47,352 nt of DNA, taken from assembly GCA_017559385.1 (NCBI GenBank), contig JAFYSK010000042.1:1-47352 (forward strand), in the 5' to 3' direction. Each line of letters opens with the position of its first letter. The first letter of the stretch is position 1. Below the pieces are notes generated by a model. The model did no database searches. It saw nothing but the letters and a program-made list of their open reading frames with translations, and was not told where the DNA came from. Below, in pieces: positions 22,940 to 30,043 of the stretch. Source of the stretch: Paludibacteraceae bacterium. GTDB taxonomy: Bacteria > Bacteroidota > Bacteroidia > Bacteroidales > Paludibacteraceae. The translations under genes were made by a program, and so were the position numbers.

Positions 22940-24919
22940 ATGAAAAAAAGCATTATTTTTATTGGTATAGCACTCATAGCCTTGAGCGCATGCCAACCTA
23001 AAAAACAAGCATTTGATTACACCGTGGACAAATTCTATGACCTCGAGATTCTGCGCTACCAAGTGCCAGAGTTTGACTCTCTGAGTCTGCAACAAAAAAC
23101 TCTCGTTTATCACCTTACCGAAGCAGCCTTGCACGGTCGTGATATTCTCTTCGACCAAAACGGTCGCTACAACCTGCGTATCCGTCGTGCCCTCGAAGCA
23201 CTCTACACCCAATACAAGGGCGACAAGAAAAGCGAGGAGTTCGTTAACTTTGAAAAATACCTCAAGCGCGTATGGTTTGCCAACGGTATTCACCACCACT
23301 ATGCATCCGACAAGTTCCAACCTGAGTTCTCTCAGGAGTGGTTCGTCAATGCATGCGCAGAAGCAGGTGTGACCTATGATGAGGCAATCCTGCCTGTTAT
23401 CTTCGACCCAACCGTGATGCCAAAGAGCTTGAGCCTTGAGGGCGAAGATCTCCTCCTCGCATCTGCCAACAACTACTATGAGGGCGTGACCCAAGCCGAG
23501 GCAGAGGCATACTACGAGGCACACAAGGATAACTCTGCAGAGCCACTCTGGGTTGGTCTCAATAGCAAGCTCGTAAAAGAGAACGGCCAAGTCGTTGAGC
23601 GTGTATATAAAGTAGGTGGTATGTATAGTGCCGCTCTTGAGAAAGTGGTAGAGCACCTCGAGAAAGCGCTTCCATTTGCTGAGAACGAGCAACAACGCCT
23701 TGTCATCGAAAAGATGATTGAGTTCAACAAGACTGGCGACCTCCGTGCCTTCAACGAATATTGCATCGCTTGGGTGAAAGACCTGGACAGCCGTGTGGAC
23801 TACGTGAATGGCTTTACCGAAACATACGCTGATCCATTAGGTATTACAGGCACTTGGGAGTCATTGGTAAACTTCAAAGATATGCGCGCCACCCATCGTT
23901 GCCAAACCATATCGGACAACGCACAATGGTTTGAGGACAACTCTCCAACTGACAAGAAATACAAGAAAGAGGAAGTCAAGGGCGTGAGCGCAAAGGTTAT
24001 CACCGCAGCTATCCTCGCAGGTGATTGCTATCCTGCTACTCCTATTGGTATCAACTTGCCTAACGCCAACTGGATTCGCAAAGATTATGGTTCAAAGTCG
24101 GTAACCATCGACAACATCACCCATGCATACAACGAGGCTGCCAAAGGCAATGGATTCAACGAAGAGTTTATGATTAGTCCAGAGGTGATTGCTATGTACG
24201 AGAAGGCTGGTGCTTGTGGCGACCTACACACCGACCTCCACGAGTGCGTGGGTCACGGTTCGGGCAAACTCATGCCAGGTGTAACCAAAGATGCACTCAA
24301 AGAGCATGCTTCTACTATTGAGGAGGCACGTGCCGACTTGCTCGGCCTCTACTATATGGCTGATCCTAAGCTCGTAGAACTCGGTCTATTGGAGGACGAA
24401 GAGGCATACAAAGGCTTCTACTACCAACAGATGATGAACGGTCTCATGACCCAACTCGTGCGTATTGAGCCAGGCAAAGACATTGAGGAATCACACATGC
24501 GTAACCGCCAATTGATTGCTCTTTGGGTCTTCAAGAACGCCAAGAATAACGAAGTAGAGATGATCGAGCGTGACGGCAAGCACTATCTGCTAATCAATGA
24601 TTATGAGGGCATTCGTCGTTTATATGGTGAACTACTTCGCGAGATCCAACGCATCACCTCAGAAGGCGATTATCCTGCAGCCAAGGCCATGGTAGAGGAG
24701 TATGCCGTGAAGGTAGATCAAGACTTACACAAAGAGATTTTGGAGCGCTACGAAAAGCTCAACCTAGCTCCATACAAGGGTTTTGTTAACCCAGTTTACA
24801 CAGCACATTACGACGCAGAGGGTAATATCACCGACGTAACCATTGATTACAGCGAGGGATATATTGAGCAACATTTGCGCTACTCACGCGATTATTCATT
24901 CCTGCCTGATGTAAATTAA
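22940..24919 (+). CDS. Dipeptidyl peptidase III (M49 metallopeptidase), lipoprotein
   Basis: 659 residues. A lipobox ends at C18 (ALIALSAC), so the enzyme is periplasm-facing or surface-linked. The M49 zinc motif HECVGH is at 434-439 (family HEXXGH), and the third ligand motif EEARAD is at 461-466. Family knowledge: removes dipeptides from the N-terminus of short peptides; bacterial members are often of this length. The substrate-binding helices and the long N-terminal alpha domain are present; no truncation. It follows the nucleoside phosphorylase closely and is followed by a palindromic repeat array. Confidence 0.93.
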   Translation: MKKSIIFIGIALIALSACQPKKQAFDYTVDKFYDLEILRYQVPEFDSLSLQQKTLVYHLTEAALHGRDILFDQNGRYNLRIRRALEALYTQYKGDKKSEEFVNFEKYLKRVWFANGIHHHYASDKFQPEFSQEWFVNACAEAGVTYDEAILPVIFDPTVMPKSLSLEGEDLLLASANNYYEGVTQAEAEAYYEAHKDNSAEPLWVGLNSKLVKENGQVVERVYKVGGMYSAALEKVVEHLEKALPFAENEQQRLVIEKMIEFNKTGDLRAFNEYCIAWVKDLDSRVDYVNGFTETYADPLGITGTWESLVNFKDMRATHRCQTISDNAQWFEDNSPTDKKYKKEEVKGVSAKVITAAILAGDCYPATPIGINLPNANWIRKDYGSKSVTIDNITHAYNEAAKGNGFNEEFMISPEVIAMYEKAGACGDLHTDLHECVGHGSGKLMPGVTKDALKEHASTIEEARADLLGLYYMADPKLVELGLLEDEEAYKGFYYQQMMNGLMTQLVRIEPGKDIEESHMRNRQLIALWVFKNAKNNEVEMIERDGKHYLLINDYEGIRRLYGELLREIQRITSEGDYPAAKAMVEEYAVKVDQDLHKEILERYEKLNLAPYKGFVNPVYTAHYDAEGNITDVTIDYSEGYIEQHLRYSRDYSFLPDVN

Positions 24920-24925
24920 TAGATG

Positions 24926-25060
24926 GTAGATCGGCACTTTGTGCCTGTAGATCGCCCTTCGGGCTGAAGATCGGCTTCGCCTGAAGACTACAGCGTAGCG
25001 ATCCACAGCGAGCACAGCGAACGATCTACAACGCAGTGATCTACAGCGAGTATAACGAGC
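24926..25060. repeat. GATCTACAG-family palindromic array
   Basis: Between DPP III and aroA. Hairpin cores GGCACTTTGTGCC, GCCCTTCGGGC, GGCTTCGCC and CAGCGTAGCG are separated by TGTAGATCG/GAAGATCGG-type flanks, then CGATCTACAACGCAGTGATC units. No promoter is visible in the gap. Confidence 0.8.
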
Positions 25061-25069
25061 GAACTTTCA

Positions 25070-26221
25070 ATGAATATTGAACTTCCCATATCGAAGTCGA
25101 TTGCCAATCGTTTATTGATTTTGCAAGCAATACACAGAGACGGTCTTTTGGCCGTCTCTGCTGATATGCCTGATGATGTACACGTTCTTCACCGAGCTCT
25201 AGCAACCCTTAAAACTTTTAGAACTTCTAAAACCCCTTCGACGCTACATCTTAATGTAGCTAATTGCGGCACTGCCATGCGCTTCCTCACCGCTTATTGC
25301 GCGCAACTAGAGGAACAAACGAGTGTTTTGGATGGTGTGGAACGTATGCACCATCGTCCTATAGGTCAGTTGGTAGACGCTCTGCGCGAGATGGGTGCAC
25401 AGATCGAGTATTTAGGACAAGAAGGTTACCCTCCTCTACGTATTACTGGATGTAAACTAGATAAGCATAGGATAGTGACTATCAATAACCCACTATCCAC
25501 GCAGTTTGTTTCTGCCTTATTGCTTATCGGTGCTAACGTCCAAACCGATTGCACCTCCCCTTACATCACCCTCACCAGCGAGATGATAAAGAATAAGGAA
25601 CAAGGAACCAAGAATAAAGACAAATTACTAACGACAGATCAGACGCCGGTAACAAATCTTGGCTCTTTACTCCTTGCTCCTTACTCAGAAATTGAACGTG
25701 ATTGGTCGTCTGCCGCCTTTTGGTACGAGTATGTCGCTTTGCACGGCGGTGAGATTACGCTACCTGGCCTTTATCAAGACTCCCTGCAAGGCGACAAGGT
25801 CGTTGCTGACATCTTCGCCCACCTTGGAGTTCACACTACTTACACCGCCGAAGGCATCACCCTCTCGCCTACAGGCGTAGCCGATCTACAGCGTAGCGAC
25901 CTTCAGGGCATTTATGCCCGATCTATAGCGCAGCGATCTGCGGAAGAAATCTTATGCCAAGATTTCTCCGCCTGCCCCGACCTATACCCTGCCGTTGCAC
26001 TTACCTGTGAAAAAATGGGCATACGACTAGAGGCAACTGGAGTTGATCGTTTACCTCTCAAAGAGAGCAACCGACTACTCGCCGTGCGCGAACATCGCGT
26101 AGAGGCAGATCATCGAATGGCCATGGCATTGCTTGTAGCAGGCTACGCAGTAGATGATGTAGAATGCATCAAAAAATCATATCCTGAATTCTTGGAGCAA
26201 TGGAAAACAATCACAGCATAA
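25070..26221 (+). CDS. aroA: 3-phosphoshikimate 1-carboxyvinyltransferase (EPSP synthase)
   Basis: 383 residues. It makes 5-enolpyruvylshikimate-3-phosphate from shikimate-3-phosphate and PEP, the step before AroC. Signatures: PISKSIANRLLIL at the N-terminus, NCGTAMRFLTAYC, STQFVSALLLIGA, ERDWSSAAFWYEYVAL, LPLKESNRL and a DHRMAMALLVAGYAV end. Three segments come from dispersed repeats, all in frame: about residues 45-58 (TTTTAAAGG type), about 174-206 (CAAGGAACC type, KNKEQGTKNKDK...), and about 272-292 (GATCTACAG type, containing LQRSDLQ). They fall between conserved blocks, so activity may be kept. The gene overlaps the following glycosyltransferase by 22 bases. Confidence 0.94.
   Translation: MNIELPISKSIANRLLILQAIHRDGLLAVSADMPDDVHVLHRALATLKTFRTSKTPSTLHLNVANCGTAMRFLTAYCAQLEEQTSVLDGVERMHHRPIGQLVDALREMGAQIEYLGQEGYPPLRITGCKLDKHRIVTINNPLSTQFVSALLLIGANVQTDCTSPYITLTSEMIKNKEQGTKNKDKLLTTDQTPVTNLGSLLLAPYSEIERDWSSAAFWYEYVALHGGEITLPGLYQDSLQGDKVVADIFAHLGVHTTYTAEGITLSPTGVADLQRSDLQGIYARSIAQRSAEEILCQDFSACPDLYPAVALTCEKMGIRLEATGVDRLPLKESNRLLAVREHRVEADHRMAMALLVAGYAVDDVECIKKSYPEFLEQWKTITA
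25203..25243. repeat. TTTTAGAACTTC-type repeat inside aroA
   Basis: CCTTAAAACTTTTAGAACTT and CTAAAACCCC words, the reverse-strand form of the TTTTAAAGG repeat in aroC and glgB; encodes TLKTFRTSKTP. Confidence 0.55.
25589..25687. repeat. CAAGGAACC-family palindromic element inside aroA
   Basis: About 99 bases. Left arm GGAACAAGGAACCAAGA (25597-25613); right arm TCTTGGCTC...TCCTTGCTCC (25657-25680), an imperfect inverted copy. The intergenic element at 42250-42345 has the same arms and spacing. It is in frame, adding about 33 residues. Confidence 0.75.
25883..25943. repeat. GATCTACAG-family element inside aroA
   Basis: GATCTACAGCGTAGCGACC, then core GGGCATTTATGCCC, then GATCTATAGCGCAGCGATC. 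It is in frame and encodes DLQRSDLQGIYARSIAQRS; LQRSDLQ is also encoded by the copy in the radical SAM gene. Confidence 0.82.
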
Positions 26222-26970
26222 CTATCGTAATACCCCGTAAAGGCATTAATGACGAAGGCAAGGGAAAAAAACATGCCCTATATCGCCTTATATCAGCTGC
26301 GCATACAGAGTATATATGGATGCAAGATGATGACATTATTCCCCCTACTAGTGCTCCGGATCCAGATATCTTGAATGCAGATCTTATCATTTTGCCATTG
26401 AAGATGCAATCTGATACGGATCACCCATCCATGTTGGAAAAACTGCAAATTGCCGAATATGCAGCCATACAACAGCTTACAATTCAACGAGCACAAAAAG
26501 GACATGCTGTAATGTGTAGCGGTGCCAATTTGATTGTCCATAAGGATAGATGGCTAGAGTCCTATCCTGATCTACACACCGAAATACCTAGTGGAGATGA
26601 TATGTTCTTGCTGGAATCATTCAAACGCCGAGGACTGAAGATAGCAGTATTGGATGATCCTCGCATAGAGGCTATCGTTCGACCACATACCTCATGGAAG
26701 GCATTCTTTCGTCAAAGAATGCGTTGGGCGGGCAAAGCACCCAAATATACGGACAAAGATATCCTTCGTTGCGGAGCCAGCATTGTAGTTATCAACCTGC
26801 TACAATTAGTTTGTCCACCTATTATTCTTATTAAGTTTCCAATCGAATATTGCCTAATAAAAAAGAGAGACAAATCTGTCTCTCTCTTTACTGCGTTAGT
26901 ATTGGAACTGTGTTATCCTATCTATCTTTTCATCTCCCTAATCGGCGGCTTGTTTCGTCGCCAATGGTGA
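26200..26970 (+). CDS. Glycosyltransferase family 2, short form
   Basis: 256 residues, starting inside the end of aroA (22-base overlap). GT-A features are ITIVIPRKG at the start, KGKKHALYRLISAAHTEYIW, the DXD-like QDDDIIPP, SGDDMFLLESFKRRG, and FRQRMRWAGK before C-terminal membrane helices (about 185-250). Compared with 20381-21544 the segment between the first strand and the KGKKHAL helix, which normally holds the nucleotide-binding loop, is about 45 residues shorter. It may be a natural short variant or an internal deletion. A terminator for secG is embedded in its 3' coding part, and its stop abuts the secG stop with no gap. Confidence 0.8.
   Translation: MENNHSITIVIPRKGINDEGKGKKHALYRLISAAHTEYIWMQDDDIIPPTSAPDPDILNADLIILPLKMQSDTDHPSMLEKLQIAEYAAIQQLTIQRAQKGHAVMCSGANLIVHKDRWLESYPDLHTEIPSGDDMFLLESFKRRGLKIAVLDDPRIEAIVRPHTSWKAFFRQRMRWAGKAPKYTDKDILRCGASIVVINLLQLVCPPIILIKFPIEYCLIKKRDKSVSLFTALVLELCYPIYLFISLIGGLFRRQW
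26864..26885 (-). terminator. secG terminator embedded in the glycosyltransferase gene
   Basis: Stem AGAGAGACA / TGTCTCTCT with a 4-base loop; on the minus strand it is followed by TTTTTTATT. It lies 85 bases past the secG stop, within the coding part (KKRDKSVSL) of the gene on the other strand. Confidence 0.8.
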
Positions 26971-27330
26971 TTACTCTGCAGGAGTTTCAGCTGGAACCTC
27001 TACAGGAGCCTCTGCGTTCTCCTCGAATTCTGGTACAGCTTGTGCAGCTTGTTGTTGCTCAACTGTCTCTTGAGCCTTGGTTGCTACGTCGCTATCACCA
27101 GACTCTACCTCTGTCTTACTAAATCCTACTGATACGATACTCAAAGCAATGATAAGAGCCATCAATGTCCAGCTTGCTTTCTCCAAGAAGTCAGCAGTCT
27201 TAGGAGCACCCATTACTTGGTTACCACTAGAGAATCCAGCAGCCAAACCACCACCCTTGCTGTTTTGAACAAGAACCAAAAGGATAAGCAACACTGCTGC
27301 GATTACAATCAAAATAGATAATAAAGCCAT
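26971..27330 (-). CDS. secG: Preprotein translocase subunit SecG
   Basis: 119 residues. Two membrane helices (about 3-20 and 54-72) flank the conserved NSKGGGLAAGFSSGNQVMGAPKTADFLEKASW loop, here seen as NSKGGGLAAGF and QVMGAPKTADFLEK. The C-terminal 45 residues are an acidic Glu/Ala/Pro/Val tail, longer than in E. coli but common in Bacteroidetes. SecG assists SecYE during protein export in the inner membrane. It has its own full promoter and a terminator beyond the 3' end. Confidence 0.95.
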   Translation of the reverse strand: MALLSILIVIAAVLLILLVLVQNSKGGGLAAGFSSGNQVMGAPKTADFLEKASWTLMALIIALSIVSVGFSKTEVESGDSDVATKAQETVEQQQAAQAVPEFEENAEAPVEVPAETPAE

Positions 27331-27370
27331 AATATTTATGTTATTTAGTTAATTTTTATGTTAGAAAGCG

Positions 27371-27401
27371 CAAAGGTACAACATTTTTTTGACATATGCA
27401 A
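27371..27401 (-). promoter_or_regulatory. secG promoter
   Basis: TTG (27401-27399), 20-base spacer including a T/A tract, TACCTTTG (27378-27371), 41 bases before the ATG. Confidence 0.8.
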
Positions 27402-27429
27402 ATATTATGTTGTTTTCGCACATTATCTC

Positions 27430-27765
27430 TTAATGTTTGAGCAATTCATCAATACGCTCCATTTTAGAAATCGTTTCATCCAAATGGAAATGTAGCTCTG
27501 GTATTACACGCAACTGATGACGTTGCAGTGTTCCCATCTCCCCACGAATCTTAGGGGTATCCACCAGTATCTGCTCCATTGCCATATTGGCATTAGCATC
27601 TGGAAAAATACTCAAATACACATGCGCTACACTCAAGTCTGGAGATATACGCACCTCACTCACACTGATTAGTGTGCCCGAAAGCGCGCGTGTATACTTT
27701 AGGAATATACTGCTCAGATCTTTTTGGATCAGTCGTTCTATTTTTTGTTGTCTTGTTGATTCCAT
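27430..27765 (-). CDS. rbfA: 30S ribosome-binding factor RbfA
   Basis: 111 residues from the ATG at 27765 (MESTRQQKIERLIQKDLSSI); the longer frame to 27786 adds a hydrophobic MCIIIEN that is not typical. The KH-like fold signatures are present: GTLISVSEVRISPDLSVAHVYLSIFPD and LRVIPELHFHLDETISK. RbfA acts in late 30S maturation near the 5' end of 16S rRNA. It is next to rpmH, separated by a terminator and a CCTTAAGG repeat; no clear promoter of its own was found. Confidence 0.94.
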   Translation of the reverse strand: MESTRQQKIERLIQKDLSSIFLKYTRALSGTLISVSEVRISPDLSVAHVYLSIFPDANANMAMEQILVDTPKIRGEMGTLQRHQLRVIPELHFHLDETISKMERIDELLKH

Positions 27766-27788
27766 ATTCTCAATAATGATACACAAAT

Positions 27789-27816
27789 AGGGAAAGGAGT
27801 AACAACTCTTTTCCCT
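27789..27816 (-). terminator. Terminator downstream of rpmH
   Basis: A 12-bp stem with one G-T pair (27789-27800 with 27805-27816), loop 4. On the minus strand it is followed by ATTTGTGT. It lies between rpmH and rbfA. Confidence 0.65.
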
Positions 27817-27876
27817 TTAGGTCCTTAAAGTCCTTAATGTCCTTAAGGTATTTCCTTAAGGTCCTTAAGGGTTAAG
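27817..27876. repeat. GTCCTTAAGG simple repeat
   Basis: Seven imperfect copies of GTCCTTAA(GG) after the rpmH stop codon; CCTTAAGG is self-complementary, so the array can fold. Another low-complexity family of this genome. Confidence 0.65.
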
Positions 27877-27881
27877 ATGGA

Positions 27882-28040
27882 TTAACGTTTGTGGCGTCCT
27901 TCGTCAGCAACGGTTAATTTCTTGCGACCATGAGCGCGGCGAGCTGCCAATACGCGACGACCGTTAGCAGTAGCCATACGAGCACGGAAACCGTGTTTGT
28001 TACGACGACGACGTTGTGAAGGTTGGAATGTACGTTTCAT
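27882..28040 (-). CDS. rpmH: Ribosomal protein L34
   Basis: 52 residues, full length for the family: [20 protein letters not shown], then [20 protein letters not shown], then [13 protein letters not shown]. Part of the 50S subunit, bound to 23S rRNA. It is not next to rnpA or dnaA here, unlike in many bacteria. It has a strong full promoter 64 bases upstream and a hairpin plus repeat downstream. Confidence 0.97.
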   Translation of the reverse strand: MKRTFQPSQRRRRNKHGFRARMATANGRRVLAARRAHGRKKLTVADEGRHKR

Positions 28041-28103
28041 GTCTATGTTGTTTTATGCCCCATCTCGTGGGCGTGATTAATAATTTACATGCGAAAAAGC
28101 GTG

Positions 28104-28134
28104 CAAAGGTACTGCTTTTTTTTGGATTGACCAA
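28104..28134 (-). promoter_or_regulatory. rpmH promoter
   Basis: TTG (28134-28132), 20-base spacer with an A-tract, TACCTTTG (28111-28104). Confidence 0.82.
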
Positions 28135-28227
28135 ATATTTTTGTTTTTTTTTGAAAATTTATTGAGTTTTAGTGCATTATCTGCAACCACAATCACAGGT
28201 CACAGAAACTCAAAAAAACAAGTTTTT

Positions 28228-28259
28228 TTTGGTAATATGAGAAAAAAGTTGTATCTTTG
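28228..28259 (+). promoter_or_regulatory. Promoter of the sigma-54-type activator operon
   Basis: TTTG at 28228-28231, 20-base spacer, TATCTTTG at 28252-28259; ATG at 28290. This is the only clear promoter before 35 kb on this strand. Confidence 0.82.
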
Positions 28260-28289
28260 CAGCCATTATACGACAAAATCATCTGAATC

Positions 28290-29534
28290 ATGGATTTACA
28301 AAAGGTAAAACAACAATTTAACATCATCGGTAATAGCCCATTGCTGAACAGAGGGATTGAGATTGCTACACAAGTGGCTATCACCGAACTTAGTGTACTC
28401 ATCACCGGAGAGTCAGGTGCAGGTAAAGAGCATTTCCCAAAGATCATACATCACTATTCATCTCGCAAGCATGAACCATATTTTGCTATCAACTGTGGTG
28501 CCATACCAGAAGGAACCATCGATAGCGAACTTTTTGGCCACGAAAAAGGTGCCTTTACCGATGCTCGTTCGGAGAGAAAAGGCTACTTCGAGATTGCTAA
28601 TAAAGGAACTTTATTCTTGGACGAAGTGGGTGAATTGCCACTATCCACTCAAGCCCGCCTTTTACGAGTGCTAGAAACGGGCGAATTCATACGCGTAGGA
28701 TCAAGCCAAGTACAGAAAACCAATGTTCGAGTAGTGGCTGCAACCAACCTGGATATTCCACGTGCCATCAAAGAGGGCAAATTTCGAGAGGATCTATATT
28801 ACCGTCTAAATGAGGTTGGTCTGATTGTCCCTGCACTACGCGAACGAAAAGAGGACATACCTTTGCTAATCAGAAAATTTGCTCGTGACTTTGCAGATAA
28901 ATATCAAATGCCTGCTATTAGTTTGACTGAAGAAGCATTGGAGATTGCAAAAAACTACTACTGGCGTGGCAATGTTCGTCAGTTGAAGAATGTAGTAAAT
29001 CAAATTAGCATTATTGAGCGCAGACGCGAAATCACACCTGACATCCTACTACATTATCTACCTCGCAACGAGCAATATACGGGGCTAGTAGCGGTTAACC
29101 CACAACCAAACGGCAATAATTATCAAGATACCACCAATATCGCTGTCCTACAAAAGATCGTACTGAGTCTTAACAATGATATCATGGTGCTCAAACAACA
29201 GATGGACGAGCTAAAAGCACAGATTAACATGAATGGTGCAAAGCCTATCCTATTAGACAAGGGCGAAACAATTGAAGAAGCGGACACATTGGGTACAGAC
29301 AAACGCCAAAAACCTATTATTGAGGACATCACAACCGAACCAATTATAGAGGAGGTGACACCTATCAACACCCACCCCATAGCCATCAATAAGATAGCTG
29401 ACCGCGATAGAGATCGAGAAGCCATCAAAGATGCACTAGAAGCTACAGGAGGAAATCGAAAAGCAGCGGCTGCGCTACTAGGTGTCAGTGAAAGAACGCT
29501 ATACAGAAAACTGAAAGAAGAAAGCAAGGAGTAA
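28290..29534 (+). CDS. Sigma-54-type AAA+ activator with Fis HTH, variant GAFTGA loop
   Basis: 414 residues. There is no receiver domain; the AAA+ domain starts at once. Walker A GESGAGKE is at 40-47, the loop GAFTDA at 87-92, Walker B GTLFLDEVGEL near 106-116, and sensor/arginine-finger segments follow (RVVAATNLDI, FREDLYYRLN). A linker with acidic repeats (about 265-350) precedes a Fis-type HTH (about 375-412, NRKAAAALLGVSERTLYRKL). In the family GAFTGA contacts sigma-54; the G-to-D change at position 5 could weaken or alter that contact. In Bacteroidales this gene is commonly linked with lptE, as here (2-base gap). Targets are unknown. Confidence 0.9.
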   Translation: MDLQKVKQQFNIIGNSPLLNRGIEIATQVAITELSVLITGESGAGKEHFPKIIHHYSSRKHEPYFAINCGAIPEGTIDSELFGHEKGAFTDARSERKGYFEIANKGTLFLDEVGELPLSTQARLLRVLETGEFIRVGSSQVQKTNVRVVAATNLDIPRAIKEGKFREDLYYRLNEVGLIVPALRERKEDIPLLIRKFARDFADKYQMPAISLTEEALEIAKNYYWRGNVRQLKNVVNQISIIERRREITPDILLHYLPRNEQYTGLVAVNPQPNGNNYQDTTNIAVLQKIVLSLNNDIMVLKQQMDELKAQINMNGAKPILLDKGETIEEADTLGTDKRQKPIIEDITTEPIIEEVTPINTHPIAINKIADRDRDREAIKDALEATGGNRKAAAALLGVSERTLYRKLKEESKE

Positions 29535-29536
29535 AA

Positions 29537-30043
29537 ATGACTAAGAAATTAAGCATACCAATCCTAATTGCACTCATATTTAGCGGATGCGTCATAAGTT
29601 ACAAGTTTAATGGCGCAAGTATTGATTATACCAAGACGAAGTCTATCGCTATTGCAGATTTTCCCAATGTAGCAGCTTTGGTATATGCACCGCTCAGTAG
29701 CAGTCTATCGGATGGAATACGCGACTTATTCCAGCGTCAAACTCGCCTACAAGTAACTCGTCGAGGAGGTGACCTTGAACTGGAAGGAGAGATCACTGAT
29801 TACCAACTGACCCCTATGGCGGTATCGGCCGACAGCTACTCAGCGGAAACAAAACTAACCATCCGAGTGCGCGTACGATTCACTAATAATGTCAGCCCAG
29901 AGGAGTCATTCGAGAAGACATACACCGCATACCAGACCTTTGATGCGTCACAAATGCTCACGGATGTACAAGAAGAACTCTGCAATACGATGATCACTGA
30001 AATCGCAGAACAGATTTATAACGACACTGTGGCTAAATGGTAA
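29537..30043 (+). CDS. lptE: LptE-family LPS-assembly lipoprotein
   Basis: 168 residues, lipobox ending at C18 (LIFSGC). The mature domain (GCVISYKFNGASIDYTKTKS, ADFPNVAALVYAPLSSSLSD, LEGEITDYQLTPMAVSADSY, AETKLTIRVRVRF) matches the Bacteroidetes LptE family. LptE plugs the LptD barrel that inserts LPS into the outer membrane. The gene is 2 bases after the activator and overlaps the permease gene by 7 bases, so translation is probably coupled. Confidence 0.9.
   Translation: MTKKLSIPILIALIFSGCVISYKFNGASIDYTKTKSIAIADFPNVAALVYAPLSSSLSDGIRDLFQRQTRLQVTRRGGDLELEGEITDYQLTPMAVSADSYSAETKLTIRVRVRFTNNVSPEESFEKTYTAYQTFDASQMLTDVQEELCNTMITEIAEQIYNDTVAKW

Noticed and set aside
22892-23695. 267-codon minus-strand frame opposite dipeptidyl peptidase III
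   Set aside because: Shadow of a well-conserved gene; low-complexity composition and no recognisable domain.
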